This document shows positions 1 through 12,652 of a stretch of 64,000 nucleotides of DNA, piece after piece (positions within the stretch are counted from its first letter, which is position 1; the number at the start of each line of letters is the position of its first letter). Below the pieces are notes generated by a model, which saw nothing but the letters and a program-made list of their open reading frames with translations, made no database searches and was not told where the DNA came from. Source of the stretch: Usnea hakonensis (lineage: Eukaryota; Ascomycota; Lecanoromycetes; Lecanorales; Parmeliaceae); assembly GCA_013423325.1 (NCBI GenBank), contig BLJB01000371.1, forward strand, positions 1 through 64,000, read 5' to 3'. A program made the translations under genes and the position numbers.

Positions 1-278
1 TTGTGTATCTAGCCTAGTCCCTAGTATACAATAATCCATCGATCTATGTCCAGTCCCTGACACCTACTAGAGTAATTAACTATATTTATAGTTCGGCCCG
101 AACCGGGCCTTATAGGAGTATATATATAACTAGGAGAATATCTACTAATCGGAATATTACCCCTATATATATCCTCCGACCTTATTTTGGTTAAAATTTA
201 GTATATACTCGTCGTATTATAAAAAAAAAATTTAAAATACCGCTTTTTTACAAAATATAACCAGTTTATATAGTAAAC
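1..278. other. AT-rich RIP-degraded DNA, no gene
   Basis: This stretch is rich in TA dinucleotides and poor in CA and TG, which is the pattern left by RIP in ascomycete repeats. I see no open frame of useful length. It contains a short GC-rich island with an inverted CGGCCCG/CGGGCC motif near 92-112. It is probably the remnant of another repeat into which the retrotransposon to its right inserted. Confidence 0.6.
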
Positions 279-522
279 TATCAAGGTTCAGGCAAGGATT
301 CACGGCGTAAGGATTTGGTATTAATGATTTATCTCTAACTATAAGTAGAGGCTAGTTATATAAGACGAATATAAAGAGGAAAGAAAGAGGAAGAGAGTTC
401 GCTTAAAAGATTTACCCTTTAAATACCTATACCCCGTATACTAGTAATCGATATATATATTTAGAATAAGTAAATATAGATTTAAATATTATATACTATA
501 TATATATTAAGAAACCATAATA
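279..522 (-). repeat. Left LTR (3' LTR of the minus-strand element)
   Basis: 244 bp, beginning TATCAAGG (ancestral TGTCAAGG) and ending AACCATAATA (ancestral AACCGTGACA in the other copy). Its outer left part still holds CA and TG dinucleotides, while the inner right part is heavily converted to TA. The partner LTR shows the opposite arrangement. Confidence 0.88.
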
Positions 523-525
523 GTA

Positions 526-534
526 CCCCCCCCC
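526..534 (-). promoter_or_regulatory. Polypurine tract of the retrotransposon
   Basis: Nine consecutive C on the plus strand, so G9 on the coding strand, lie three bases inside the left LTR and directly downstream of the pol stop codon (540-542). This is where plus-strand DNA synthesis is primed in LTR elements, and it fixes the element's direction. Confidence 0.8.
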
Positions 535-539
535 TAAGA

Positions 540-3500
540 TTAGATTTCGGATAATTTAGATTTAATACTTTCTAAGTAAGTAGGTATAAATAAATTATCT
601 TCTAGATCGGAATTAAACTCTATATTAAAATTATTAGGGTTTTCTTTATATACGGTCTAAATAGTATAGCTAGCGCGTTCTAGATATTATTTAAAATAGT
701 TATCTAGGGCCTTAAAGGCTATATAAATATATTTAAGAGATTTCTAAATATAGTAGTAAATATCTTTTTATTTAACTCTAAATTTTAGGGTACTACGCTC
801 TATTTTATTATTCTTAATTAACTCGATAATCTAGATATCTTAATTTTAGATATCGAGAAAAGGAAATAGGACCGGGGGGGCTTAGCTAAAGACTAGGTTA
901 AAGACTATAGATCGTAAAAGATTAATATAAAAGATATTATAATAGGACTAACTTAGGGGGAGCTCTAATTAATAAATATAAGTTCTAATATTTTTAATAA
1001 TAGGGAAAGACCCCTTAAATTTCTTTAAAAGCTTTTTAGAGATACGCTAAAGCTATAGATTTCTAGTATCTAGCTATACTAAATTACGGGCTTAATATTT
1101 AGGCGCGGGTTATTAGTTTCGATTAGCAAATTCTTTTTAGGAGGCCTAGATAAATATTATTTAGGTACTTATAATTTTATTAATATAATCTATTTATAGA
1201 GCAAAGCCGTTAATATATAGCTAGTCCTTAAGTTACTAGTAGTTTATAATACGATCTTTCTAATAGGAGCTAGATTTAAAACTTATATAGGGGTACTAGC
1301 CTAAATTTATAAAGAATAAGATAAACTAGATAGTTTCTAAAAAATAATTATTAGTAGCGAATTTAATTAAAGGGAGCTATTTTATCTAGTTATCTTAAAA
1401 GAAGTTTATAAAAACTCTTAGATACTATTCTAGTACTATATTAGCTCGCTTAATCTAGCTATCTATTTCTAGATAGAAAGCGGTAGAGAGGCTAGCCTTA
1501 ATTCTATAATAAATATATAGTTTATACTAAAAATAGCTTTCAAATTACGTACCCCGATTAATAATAAAATTATAAGGGAGCCCGTAGTCCTTCTAGATAT
1601 AAAGATAGAAGGTACGGGCTATATCTTCGACTATAATTCTATTTATAGAGATATATTTTACTATTTTTATTAACCGGTCTATAATTATAAAGATATTAAT
1701 ATACTTCTAGTTATAATAATCGATATTTAGAAGTAATCTAATAATAAAATCTATTAAGATATAGACCTATCGCCTCCGTAATATAGATAGAGATCTTAAA
1801 AGTCTTAAATATTTTTTATAAAAGACTTTAATATAGATATAATTATAATAATTAGTAATAAATTATTTTATAAAGTTAAAAATTCCTAACTAATAATATA
1901 AGTAGATTAAAATCTTATAGGTTTTAATATAATCTAAATAACCCGCTATAGGTATATTATAAGCGAGTTTAATAAGGCGTAAATATAGCTTATTATTATT
2001 AGAGATAAAGAGTCTATCTCTAAAGTAGACCCTATTATTATATAATTTATATTTTAATAGAAGAAAGCCCTTTAACTTCTAGATACTTATTTATAGAATA
2101 TTAATTATAATCTAAGCTTACTCGCTATCTATATAAGCTAACTAAATAGTATCTTCTATATCTAATTTAGGTTCTAGGTTAAATTAAGGCTCGTCTAGCT
2201 CTAATTTAAGGGCTAGAGTAATAGAATATAAGGCTCTTCTATCCCGGATAAAAGCTAGAAGAGCTACTTAAATAGTAGGGATATTCTTTTTCTAGGCTCG
2301 GATTTAAGTATCGAGATTCCCGGGCTTAAGGACCGTCTATTATTAGAGACTAAGATTCTTTTAGGGCTTAGTCTAATAGATTAGAGTATCTATACGCCTA
2401 TTTAAGATATTTAGATAGTAGATAATTTTAAAGTTAAATCTAGAAAGGAACTTAGATTAATAGGCTTAATAATAATTAAGGAGCTTAATAGATATAAAGT
2501 ATTCTAGATTTTTATAGTTAAAGATTATAAATATAGGCTTTTATATATCTTTAAATTTAGATTACTAAAGCTTAAAGATACGAATAATTACTAAGAGCTC
2601 TTTATTATAGATCTTATAATTATACTTTATAGAGGATATTTTAGTTAAAAAGTAGACTATAGACCTAAGGGCCCCTTAGGGGTTATACTAGGATATTACC
2701 CCTACTACTACTTTATTAGAAGTATTAGTCTTAATAATAATCTACTTTTCTAGATTAAAATATTATAGGATTAAGGCCGTAATAAAGGTAAATTTTAGGG
2801 TATTAAAGATTTCTTAATAACTAGAATCCTATTAGAACTTAACCTCCTTCTTAATAAGCTTAGTAAGTAATTTAGCGAGTAGTAAGAATCCCCTAATAAA
2901 TTATTAATAGAAGTTCGCGAAGTCTAAAAAGGCTTAAATATCCTTAATATAGATTAAGATTAATTATTTAGTAACTACTAAAAGCTTATTTAGATTTATT
3001 TAAATACTATAAGTAGTAATTATTAGGCCTAAATAGCGTACCTTATTTACGCTAAAAGTATATTTATTAATATTAATTTAAAGGCCCGCCTCGCGGAGCC
3101 TAATAAGTACGAGTTTTATATACTAGATATACTCGGCCTTAAAATTATTATAGATTAGGATATCATTAATATACGTAGTATAGAAATTATCTAAATACTC
3201 GTATAAGAGGTTATTTATATATTTCTAGAACGTAGATAGAGTCTTATAGAGCTTAAAATTTATAATAAGGGATTTATAGAGTCTATAACGAGTATAGAAA
3301 ATAATTTTCTACTCCTCTCTAGGGGCTATTCTAATTTTATTAAATATAGTAATAATATCTAGCTTAGTAAAGTACTTAGTATAATAAATTCTAGCTAGGA
3401 TCTCTTAGATTAAAGGAATTAAATACTAATTCTTAATTATAATAATATTAAGTACCCGATAATTAATATATAGATATAGTCTACCTTTAGATTTATAAGT

Positions 3501-3600
3501 AAAAAGGATAAGGGATATAATTAAGGACTTACTAAAGCGAATAAATCCCTTCGTAAAATTATTATCTAGAAATTTCTTTAAAATTTCGAGTTCTCCCTTA
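540..3600 (-). pseudogene. Gypsy pol remnant (reverse transcriptase, RNase H, integrase)
   Basis: Read on the minus strand through its stops. Near 3560-3480 there is a KGFIR-FSKS-LILF block. Further on is a VDYRALN-like block followed by a KN-YPLPLI-like block. YINDIL at about 3173-3156 is the YxDDIL catalytic box with one Asp codon mutated. FLDFANFY-x-x-FIRGF lies at about 2933-2889. The integrase core reads I-DRLIK-VKYI near 1680-1650. The reading frame ends at 540-542 beside the polypurine tract. Stops are at codons reachable by C-to-T or G-to-A change. Protease and gag should lie between 3600 and 5866, but I could not read them with confidence. Confidence 0.8.
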
Positions 3601-5866
3601 AATATATTATATAAGGGCCTAAATAGGGGCTAAATTCTAGGGGCTAGCTTAATTTTATAGTTAATTTTCTAATAGGGGGGTAACTTATTAGCTACTACTT
3701 AGAAGAAGATATCTAGATACTTATAATATTCTTTAAAAAGAATAGTACTAAGGTTAATTTAGATTTTCGACTTAAGAGTCTTCTTAATATTCTATATTAT
3801 AATAATAAAGATTTTTATACCCAGCTTCTTATTTAAAAGCGTAAAGGGTATAGCCCCTATAATATAAATTAATAAGGGCTTAGACTTAGATTTTTTAAGG
3901 GGTCGGGGGGGGTTAGTAATTTATAGGGCGGCCGTAATTAGATTAATAAAGAGCCTTATTTACTACTATTAATCTTTATAGCTTCGGGTTAAAATATAGG
4001 TTAGTAAAGACTTAATTTCTAGGGAGATAGATATCGGGATTCTAAAGGTTAGAAGTAAAATAGGAGGACCTTTAATAGGCTCTAAAATTACCCCTCTAAA
4101 GGAGAGTATATTCCTATCTACCCTAAGGCGAAGATTAATCTTATATTTTTCTATCTATAAGAGGCTAATAATAATATTTTAATCTAAAAGGTCTATAATA
4201 TAGAAAATTATAGAAATTAGTTTATAATCTAGAATAAGGAAATTATAATAGGTAATATAGATAATAGGGCCGGAAGTAGCGAGCTTTCTATCGAATCTAT
4301 CTAGATCTCTAAGGGTTATAAGGGGGGTTAAGGGTATTTTATTAATTTATATATAAATTATATTAATAAAACTCTTAAAAAAAGCTCCGGTATTAAATAG
4401 TATTTTAGCCGTATAATCTATTTTATTTAATTCTACCTTATATCTTAATATAAAATAATTATTAAGATAAGGCTTAAAAATTAAGACTTTTAAAATATTA
4501 AAGTTTAATCTTAAAAGAGGTTATTTAATAATTAACTATCTCTATATATAATAGTACGTAGGGACTATACTTTTCTCGACTTATCCCCTTCTAAAGTTAT
4601 TAGCGCGGTAGGCGTAATTATAACTAAACGAATATTAGTACGATTTAATAATTTTTTATTATAGTTAGTAATATAGTACCCTAGCTCTCTATAGTATAAA
4701 TAGAGCTAGTTATTATAGCGGCGTTATTTCTCTTCTACTATAAGGGGTCCCTAGAGCCTAAAGCTTATCTTTAATAGATCTATAGCTATATTTCTATTAT
4801 TAGTAGATATATATATATACTCTTCGGGGGTATAGATATATACTATCGGCGTAGGTATAGGCCGTTAGCGACGAATTAGGTTATTTTAGAGCCTAATTTA
4901 TTAAAACGCTCTCTATATTATTAGTCCTAAATATCTCTATACTAGTATTTATTAACTAGTTCGTTAAAGCTAAATTTAGAGACTCTTATATCTACTAAAT
5001 AGTTAGAGAGCTCTTAATATAAGTCGTTCTAAAAGTAGAATTTCAAGGTCTCCTTATCGAATCCGGTATTATTAATCTTAGAGAGGAATAAGGATAGATA
5101 CTCTAAAAATAATTTATTTACCTATTATAGTTTTAGGATATATTATTATATAGTATTTTTAATATCTAAATCCTTAAAATTTAGATATAAAGCCGTAACG
5201 AATTTCTCGATATTCTTAATATAGATTGTACTATTCTCGTTTATTCTTAAATATATCTAGTTTTCGGCCTTCCCCTTAAGATACCTATAGATATATTAGA
5301 CCTTAGACGCTTTAGTTAGATACTAGTCCGCGTTATCTTTTAACTTAAAATTAAGTTTTATAAGCTATTATTCTAAAGTAGCCTAATCCCCTAAATAGAG
5401 GGGTAGATCGGGACTCTTTATAGAGCGCTTAGGAAATAGTACCTTAGGGTTAATCTATAAAGGGTCCAAATTAAAGGCGCGGATAAATTATTAATTAAGA
5501 TCTATAATTTATCCTTAATAGCTAATAATAGAAATATTAGACTCTTACTAGTACTTCTTTAACTAGATAATAATATTAATTTCTAATTAGTCGTACTTAT
5601 TTTATAAGTCTATAATCTTTATATTATTACTAGTAAAGGCTACTTCGAATACCTTTTATATTTAATCTAGATCTTTAATAATTACTTTTAGTAGGGTATC
5701 CTTATTATTAAGCCCTATTAAGATTATTTTAACCTAGTTATAGAAAATTAATTAGTCGTCTAGTAGAATAATACTATTAGGCTTAGTTAGATTAAAGGAT
5801 TAAGAAAAGGATCTAGATATAATAATAAAAGATAATAATAATATTACGATTAAGTAATATTTATAA

Positions 5867-6110
5867 TATTAAGATTTAAATAAGGATTTATAGCATAAAG
5901 ATTTAGTATTAATAATTTATCTCTAACTATAAGTAGAGGCTAGTTATATAAGATAAATATAAAGAGGAAAAAAAGAGGAAGAGAGTTTACTTAAGAGATT
6001 TACCCTTTAAATACCTATACCCCGTACGCTAGTAATCGATGTGTGTATTTAGAATAAGTGAATATAGATTTGAATGTCACATGCTATACATGTGTTAAGA
6101 AACCGTGACA
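5867..6110 (-). repeat. Right LTR (5' LTR of the minus-strand element)
   Basis: 244 bp, starting TATTAAGA and ending AACCGTGACA. The outer right 70 bases keep CA and TG dinucleotides, and the inner left part is TA-converted. There are no indels relative to the left LTR. Confidence 0.88.
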
Positions 6111-6995
6111 ACTCGATGTAATACCCCTTCGGGCCTATGCGAGTTCCGTTTCCTACTAATAACGCTGGTGCTGCGACTATATCGCGGCGTTAGCGTATCG
6201 CTCTCCCCTCTTTGTCCGTGCTACCTTCCCTTAATAATAAGGTCTCCCGTTAATCCGGAGTCCTTAGACCTAAGTATATAATATCCGCCTATTCCTCCCT
6301 AGTAAATCTATAGCTCCCTTACCGTAGTAACGCGCTAGTGTAACTTTCGCGTATATACTTCGTAGGGTACGTACTTATCGTACGCCGTCGTTGTCCTCGT
6401 CGTTACTATCTAGTAACTCCGTTATTATTATTAACTATAGTAACTAGCGCTTACACTTATCCTTACCTTCTTATCTATCTTTCCCTCCTCCTTAATATAA
6501 TATATCTCTTCCTTTTGTTCCTGGTTCGGTGTTTAGTACCTATCTCTTACACTAGTAATACCCTTACGACGCTTCGCTCTATTCTTACTCGCTAAGCCTT
6601 CGCAATGTCGGCTGCAGGTACCCCCGTAAGTTTTCCCCTCCTCATAATAATAATAATTATTAATAATAATAATAGATAAAATTTAATTATAAAAAATTTA
6701 ATAATATTATTATCTTTATTAAGTTTACTTTTTTATTTTTTATTTTTAATATTCTCTTTTTTCTCTAGCGCCCCGCCGAGTATATCCACGGGATAGTATA
6801 CCGGCTAAGCGGTACCGGGTATAGATCTAGATACCTACCTTAGTGCCGCTCCTAGCTGTCGGTTCTTTAAGCTTTACATTGGGAGCCTAAGATCTTTGCC
6901 CAATAAGGTAAGTTTGTAAAGAAGCCTACTTTAGCGTTCAGACATCATGTCTTTCACTCTTGCATCTATTGCTTCCAAGCACCTTTGTCGTCATC
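6111..6995. other. CA/TG-depleted but CpG-containing repeat remnant upstream of the NACHT gene
   Basis: CpG is frequent (for example around 6170-6200 and 6340-6420) while CA and TG are scarce, as expected from CpA-directed RIP of a once GC-rich repeat. There are runs of TTA/ATA repeats at 6640-6740 and a GTAAGT...CTAG stretch (about 6626-6769) that resembles an intron. I recognise no protein. Normal composition returns at about 6880-6900, so the NACHT promoter is squeezed into about 100 bp. Confidence 0.5.
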
Positions 6996-9900
6996 ATGGA
7001 CCCTTTGACTGTTTTAAGTACCGCCAGCTCCATCCTTCAGTTCCTTGACTTCGGAATCCGAGTTGTCTCCAAAGGGAACAAAATATACCGATCTATCGAT
7101 GGCAGCCTTACCGAGAATCTCGACCTCGAGCTCATTACCAATGATTTGCTCCTTCTACAGACTAGGCTTCACCGTTCGAGCCAAGCCTCGGGTCACGGAA
7201 AGTCTGCAGCCGAAGACGTGCGGGCAATGGATACCCTAAGCTCAGCTTGTACTAAAGCTGCAGAAAGGCTCCTGAAGAAATTGAATACGGCAAAGGCACA
7301 GGGACGCTTTCGAAGATGGAAGAGTCTGAGGCAGGCTTTGAAGAGCGTCTGGTCAAAGTCTGAGGTAGACGAGATGGCGCGGGCACTCCAAGGGTTTCGC
7401 ACTGAGCTCGAACTCCGCGTACTGGTGTCATTGAAGTGAGTTCCGACAGACAGGTTTCGATTTACGTTTCTGACTTCCTGGTAAGAGAGCGATGCGATTT
7501 AAAAGCTATTGAGGATTCGCAACGAATGGCAAGTCTTGATAGAACAGCACTGCATATCTTACAGGCATTGAAAGAGAACAAGAGTATATGCGGTGACTCC
7601 ATCATCACACAGACCGACCTGCTATCTAAACAAATCGGCGACTTGGATACTCTTATGCGTCAAACGGGATCTGAGATCAAGAAAACAGTCGACATCGTTG
7701 GCGATGACATACACCGTCTTCAGCCAGCTAGCCGAATGGGCGATGAAGACCGGAACGTCACCTTTGGAGAGCAAGAGTCTTTCGCGATTGAAGCGATCAT
7801 TGCTAGTTTGGCTTTCCCTGGCATGCATGATCGTTATGAGACTGTCGTCGAAGCGCATGCCCGAACTTTCTCTTGGATTTTCGACATGAATGAGAAGACT
7901 GCCGACCAGCCGTGGGACAACTTTACATCCTGGTTGGAACGAGGCGACAATACATATTGGATAAGTGGTAAGGCAGCTTCTGGAAAATCCACATTGATGC
8001 GGTATATCCTTGACCATGGGGCCACGCGTAGCCATTTGAACGCTTGGGCTGGTACAAGTCAGCTGGTTATTTCGACATTCTATTTTTGGAGCCTGGGTAC
8101 GCCTGTACAGAAATCCCAAGTAGGGCTGTTTCGCTCCCTATTGTACCAAGTCTTCAAGGCAAATTCGTGGCTCGTTAGTGAAGTCCTGCCGCAACTAGTA
8201 CATGATACAGCATCTCTGCGATTCAAGATCTTGGAAAGCTTGGAGGGTCGCAGTTCCTGGCGTAACTGGACCCTCAAAGAATTGGAGCAAGTCTTTTGGA
8301 CTTTGATAAATCGAGACGAGCTTACCATCCGGTATTGCTTCTTTATTGACGGCTTGGATGAATTTGACGGCAACTTTTTAGAACTCGCATCGTTCTTACA
8401 TGCCGTATCCTCTCGTCCTAATGTAAAGATTTGTGTGTCAAGTCGACCATTACAAGAGTTCGAACATCAATTTCGCGATATACCAAAACTCCGCGTTCAA
8501 GACCTGACAGTTGGCGATATCACCCTCTACATTCACGACAAATTGAGTGACCATCCGCGTTATAGAGTCCTCACTAGCGAGGGTTGGAGAGGATCTCGCA
8601 GTTTGATTGACGAAATTGTGTCCATGTCCTCTGGAGTATTCTTATGGGTCAGCTTAGTGGTCAAATCACTTTTGAAAGGGCTCACCAATCAAGACACCCT
8701 CTCGGATCTATGGATACGTTTACACGAGTTGCCATGTGAATTGGATGGTCTCTACAACCATATGCTTGCCAGCATACATCCTCCATTTTATCTTGAACAA
8801 GCTTCACGTCTCCTCCAACTAGTATATCAATCTGAACAACCTACCACAGCATTCTACCTTTCCTTTGCAGATGACGAAGATGCTCGGCATGTCTATGAAA
8901 GACACTTTGATTCTGTCTCTGAGGAGGAGCTTCTTCGTAGAGCAGAAGCCATGATTCCTAAGCTTAGAAGTCGTTGCGCAGGTCTGCTGGAGGTCCCAAC
9001 ACCAACACGACGTTCACAAGAATGGAAAGCAAATTAGTAAGTCAGCGAATCATCGTCTCTGTAAGATCACTGTTAACTTGAACGCACAGTTATGTGCGAT
9101 ACCTTCATTTAACCGTAAAGGAGTATCTCGAGAAACCAGAAGTGTGGTCGAAATTGTTGGCACTCACGCAGTCAAGTGGATTCGATGCCAATCTGTCGCT
9201 GTTACGAGCGTCGATTTTGATGCTCAAGTCTCAGATTGTGATAAGCCCAAGGCCAAGGTGGGACCAGAGACTATGGACAGAGCTTGAAGAAACTATGGCG
9301 CTGGCAGTACGCGCTGAGTATAGCTCTGGACGTCCTCAAACAGAACTCCTGCGAGCGCTTGACCACATAGCCTCTGAACTCAGGCTATGCGATGAGAAAA
9401 TTGCAGCACATCAGTCTTGTGCTCAACACTGGGCAACCTATCTCCATAGCCAAGACCAGAAATGTGCACGATGTCCCAGTACTTTTCTGGAATTTGCAAT
9501 CAATTGTGGACTTACTCTATATGTGCAAGCTGAGCTAAGTGCGGGCTGTCAGAATTCGCGAAATACGAGAAGCACGCTCTCTCTTCTCGACTATGCGACT
9601 TGGCATAAACCTTGGCATCTCAGAGTTCTTTCTGTCGAGCCCGCCATGGTGGCCATGCTACTCAAAACTGGGAGTCATCCTAATGCAAATCATGGCGGAT
9701 CAACCCCTTGGACGAATCTGTTGAAGTACATAGCTCGCGAAGCCAAAGTCTCCGAGCGATTGCATTTCGAGCTCCATTTCGAGCTCGATTCCGCAGAATC
9801 CTACACCAAATTCGACTGGCCGTGGCTAGACGTTTGCAAATTGTTTGTCATGTCCGGGGCTGATATATATGCGGGTCGCTGGAACAAAAAACATAAAAGA

Positions 9901-10509
9901 TTAGTATCCGCATGGGAGATACTTGCTACAGCGTTTGAGCATCTGCCTCACGCGCCCGTTTCTCAGCTCCAGGAAATGTTCGAGGAGCGCGGCGTGAAAA
10001 CGAACGAAGGGCCACGCTCACACAAGAACCGCAGTCGACGCCCCAGAAACAAGTTTACAGCATCAGAGCCTCGGTGCTACGAATTGGCTTCTCCTCCGCC
10101 TCGTAACGTTTGCACGTCCCATGATTCGAGAGCTGCATATCATGACAACCCGAGCCAGGGGAAGTCCGAGCATCACAGAAACCGTATCGAGTCTTTCAAG
10201 GAAGATACGGTTAGTGCATTCCAAGGTCACAGGAATTATGACGAGAGGCGCTGGAAACAACAAGCGGATCCTCTCTGGCAGCATCCTAAAGCGTTTATGT
10301 ACCACGAATCATACCGCAGGGACACCCACTTGCAATCGTCCCAGGAGGTTGAAAGACCGGATGACTACCACAGTCACTACGACGGTAGAAACGATCCACG
10401 TACAAGCTGGTCTGCACAGAAGCAGTATACAAGGTTCGACGATTACGATCGAAGGCCCCCTTCGCCTTCGCGCTGGGCAGGCCGCAGATACAGATGGCAC
10501 CCATATTAG
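6996..10509 (+). CDS. NACHT-domain STAND NTPase (NLR-like)
   Basis: Model: exons 6996-7435, 7486-9036 and 9090-10509, giving 1136 aa. Both introns (50 and 53 bp) restore frame. The start is the second ATG of the first open frame, because proteins of this type begin MDPLTxLS. The N-terminal 140 residues are a helical fungal STAND N-domain. The NACHT domain follows, with Walker A GKAASGKST at 308-316 and Walker B FFIDGLDE ending at 439. A YLHLTVKEYL motif follows the second intron, as in related proteins, and the C-terminus is a basic, Arg/His/Tyr-rich, probably disordered tail. No ankyrin, WD40 or TPR repeats are evident. STAND proteins of this architecture act in fungal non-self recognition and regulated cell death; the role here is inferred. 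The gene abuts a RIP-mutated block, and its own codons look intact. Confidence 0.88.
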
Positions 10510-11914
10510 TACCTTTGCTTCATCTTTGACAAGTCGAGCCCTGTCTTCCACGCCGTGAAAAAGAGCAAAAATCTTCCAGCAAGTAACATGCTAAGAATCG
10601 ATGTACTCGTACGTTTATAACAGGCGCATGTAAATTCTCTGCCACAGTTCTTCAAAAGATATCGCTCCAACGTCAAAGCGAAGTTCCCATCCAACATGTA
10701 TTTCAGACACCATTCATGTAATCTTACCTCCTTAGAGCATCATCTACCAGCCTAAATGGCTTATTCATCAGCACAGATGTTACTAGACGATCCGATCTTC
10801 TACCTGATTGGGGAGAACGAGTGGATTATGATGACTGTATGAGGACATTCCTTGCAGTGATTTGTAGGAAATAGCAATTCAGGCTCCAAAAGAGGCAGGG
10901 GCTGGACGGGCTTCAAAGATGACGAAGAGGTCTTTGTATCGTAACGAGAGACTAGGTCAGGAGTTGTCGGTCATCTCCAAAGAGAACAGACGTCTTCTCT
11001 TTGGCTGGTCTTGTACAGAGAAGGCAGGTTTTTGTACGATTGAGGGTTCCCTCAAAAGCTAGAGTATGGACGGACTAATACCCGATATGTTCATGAAAGG
11101 GCAAGGTTCAGCATGCATGTCGGGGATTGCAATAAATACTACGATAGTAATATAATGTCTCTGTAAAGAGCACGAGGCAGCAATCTTCATGTGCAAGATC
11201 GAGTCCATGACCTAGGCTGTTAGCCCAAAATGCGATTCATTTCCGACGCAACATGAAAGGCTGAATGGCTTAGCAGCATAGTACGCCAGTTCTGCATAAA
11301 GGCACAAGCTTGTCAAAAATTCATCGCTTGTGGTAAAACAAGTCAATGGATTTGCTTGCTATGTTGGAAATCTTGCAAGAGGTTGGAATGCAAGGGTAAG
11401 CTAAAAATAGTAGCTAAAAATAGAAGAAATTAACCTAACCCAAAAATAGTTGGCGATTAAGATTAAGCGAGCTAGTTGGAACTGCCGTTTAAAATGTAAC
11501 CAACTGCTAAGTAAGTAAGGTAGTAACTATGTTATTGTTGCACTGTTCATCGTAAGGTGCACTGTTTATAGAGATTCTCAATCTATATTCGTGAATGAGT
11601 ACAGATGAATTGCTGCTTGTGCACAATCTTCAAGGCTGACGTGAACAAGATGCTTAGTTACTTCTATTCTGAAGGTACAACTCTTTCCCTGCGCCTTCTC
11701 TTTGATGCTGTAATCGTGGAAGTCTGTAAGAACGACTTCATTATGATCCTACCAAGATCAGGTCGACGCTTGTCTATAAGTACTAGCGACCTTTGCATAT
11801 CAAGTCCTCACGACACAATTTCATACAAGCCATTGATCAATCAATATTGTTTTCTAAACAGCGCAATAGAAAAGTACCAGCTACACCAGCTCAACGACAA
11901 CCCTACTCTCCACC
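10510..11914 (+). other. Intergenic, promoter of the cupin gene
   Basis: No gene recognised. An open frame at 11605-12021 overlaps the cupin start in another frame and has no recognisable content. A TATAAG sequence near 11775, about 140 bp before the cupin ATG, is a plausible core promoter element. The AAAAATAG motif recurs at about 11403-11450. Confidence 0.5.
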
Positions 11915-12652
11915 ATGTTATTCTCCGCTCTTATCATCAGTGCCCAATTCAGCATCCTCGCCTTTGCGCTTCCAGCCCCTCTCAACGACTCCACAACCCT
12001 CCCAGCCATCAAGGGACCTAGCAGCATCGCCAACAACCAAAATCTGATCCAATCGCTCGAGCTCGCACCGACCGCAAAAGAACGCATCAATCTCATCACC
12101 AACGATGCCGACTTCGTCTACGACTTCAACAACCCCCCCCAAAGCGCAGTAACAAGCGGCAAAGGAGGCCACACCGTGCGTGCGGACCGGGAAGTTTTCC
12201 CCCCTCTCGTCGGGACCGGAGTCAGTATGACACTCGGCTTTATCGGTCCCTGCGGTTTCAACACCCCACACACGCACCCCCGCAGCTCCGAGATCAACGT
12301 CGTCGTAAAGGGCAGCTTGATAACCGAGTTCACGCTCGAGAACGGCGCGCACAGCGTCGCCAACAAATTGAACACGAACCAGATGACCGTGTTTCCTCAA
12401 GGTGCTATTCATACGGAGTTCAATCCTGGTTGCGATGACGCGCTCTTTGTCGCTGGGTTCGCGAGTGAAGATCCGGGTGTCCAGCAAGCCGCGCAGACAT
12501 TCTTTGGGCTCAACGACGATATTGTGAAGGCGGCGCTTGGGCAAGATACTTTTGCTGGAGAGGATGTGGATAAAGTCAGGAGCCTCATCCCGGCTAACGT
12601 GGCTGACGGGGTGGAGAAATGCTTGATGCAATGCCATATCGCGAAAAGATAA
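11915..12652 (+). CDS. Secreted cupin (germin / spherulin-1A-like)
   Basis: A single exon of 245 aa. Residues 1 to about 19 form a signal peptide. The bicupin-type metal-binding motifs of germins are present. The first is the H-x-H-x(4)-E box in NTPHTHPRSSEINVVVKG, and the second is FPQGAIHTEFN with its histidine and downstream Asn. The length and the single cupin_1 domain match spherulin-1A-like fungal proteins. Members bind a metal ion and are extracellular; some are oxidases or dismutases, and others are induced by stress or desiccation. The enzymatic activity here cannot be told from sequence. It is convergent with the DUF1275 gene to its right. A 239-aa minus-strand open frame on top of it is a shadow. 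Confidence 0.9.
   Translation: MLFSALIISAQFSILAFALPAPLNDSTTLPAIKGPSSIANNQNLIQSLELAPTAKERINLITNDADFVYDFNNPPQSAVTSGKGGHTVRADREVFPPLVGTGVSMTLGFIGPCGFNTPHTHPRSSEINVVVKGSLITEFTLENGAHSVANKLNTNQMTVFPQGAIHTEFNPGCDDALFVAGFASEDPGVQQAAQTFFGLNDDIVKAALGQDTFAGEDVDKVRSLIPANVADGVEKCLMQCHIAKR

Larger units (their letters stand above)
279..6110 (-). mobile_element. Ty3/Gypsy LTR retrotransposon, full-length, RIP-inactivated
   Basis: Two direct repeats of exactly 244 bp bound the element. Their bases differ almost only by C/T and G/A transitions. Minus-strand orientation is shown by a polypurine tract next to the left LTR and by minus-strand pol motifs. These lie, in the element's own 5'-to-3' order, as reverse transcriptase (about 3560-2850), integrase (about 1720-1600) and a pol C-terminus that stops at 540-542. 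CAA, CAG and CGA codons have become TAA, TAG or TGA throughout, so it cannot encode a working polyprotein. RT thumb, YxDD and integrase motifs identify the Ty3/Gypsy superfamily. The order RT before integrase is diagnostic against Copia. I could not find a clear 5-bp target duplication (flanks TAAAC and ACTCG), and the primer binding site is not recognisable. Confidence 0.9.

Noticed and set aside
274..278. 5-bp target duplication for the Gypsy element
   Set aside because: TAAAC on the left does not match ACTCG on the right, even allowing for RIP changes.
11918..12637. 239-codon minus-strand open frame
   Set aside because: It lies entirely antisense to the cupin gene, whose family motifs are certain, and it has no motif of its own.
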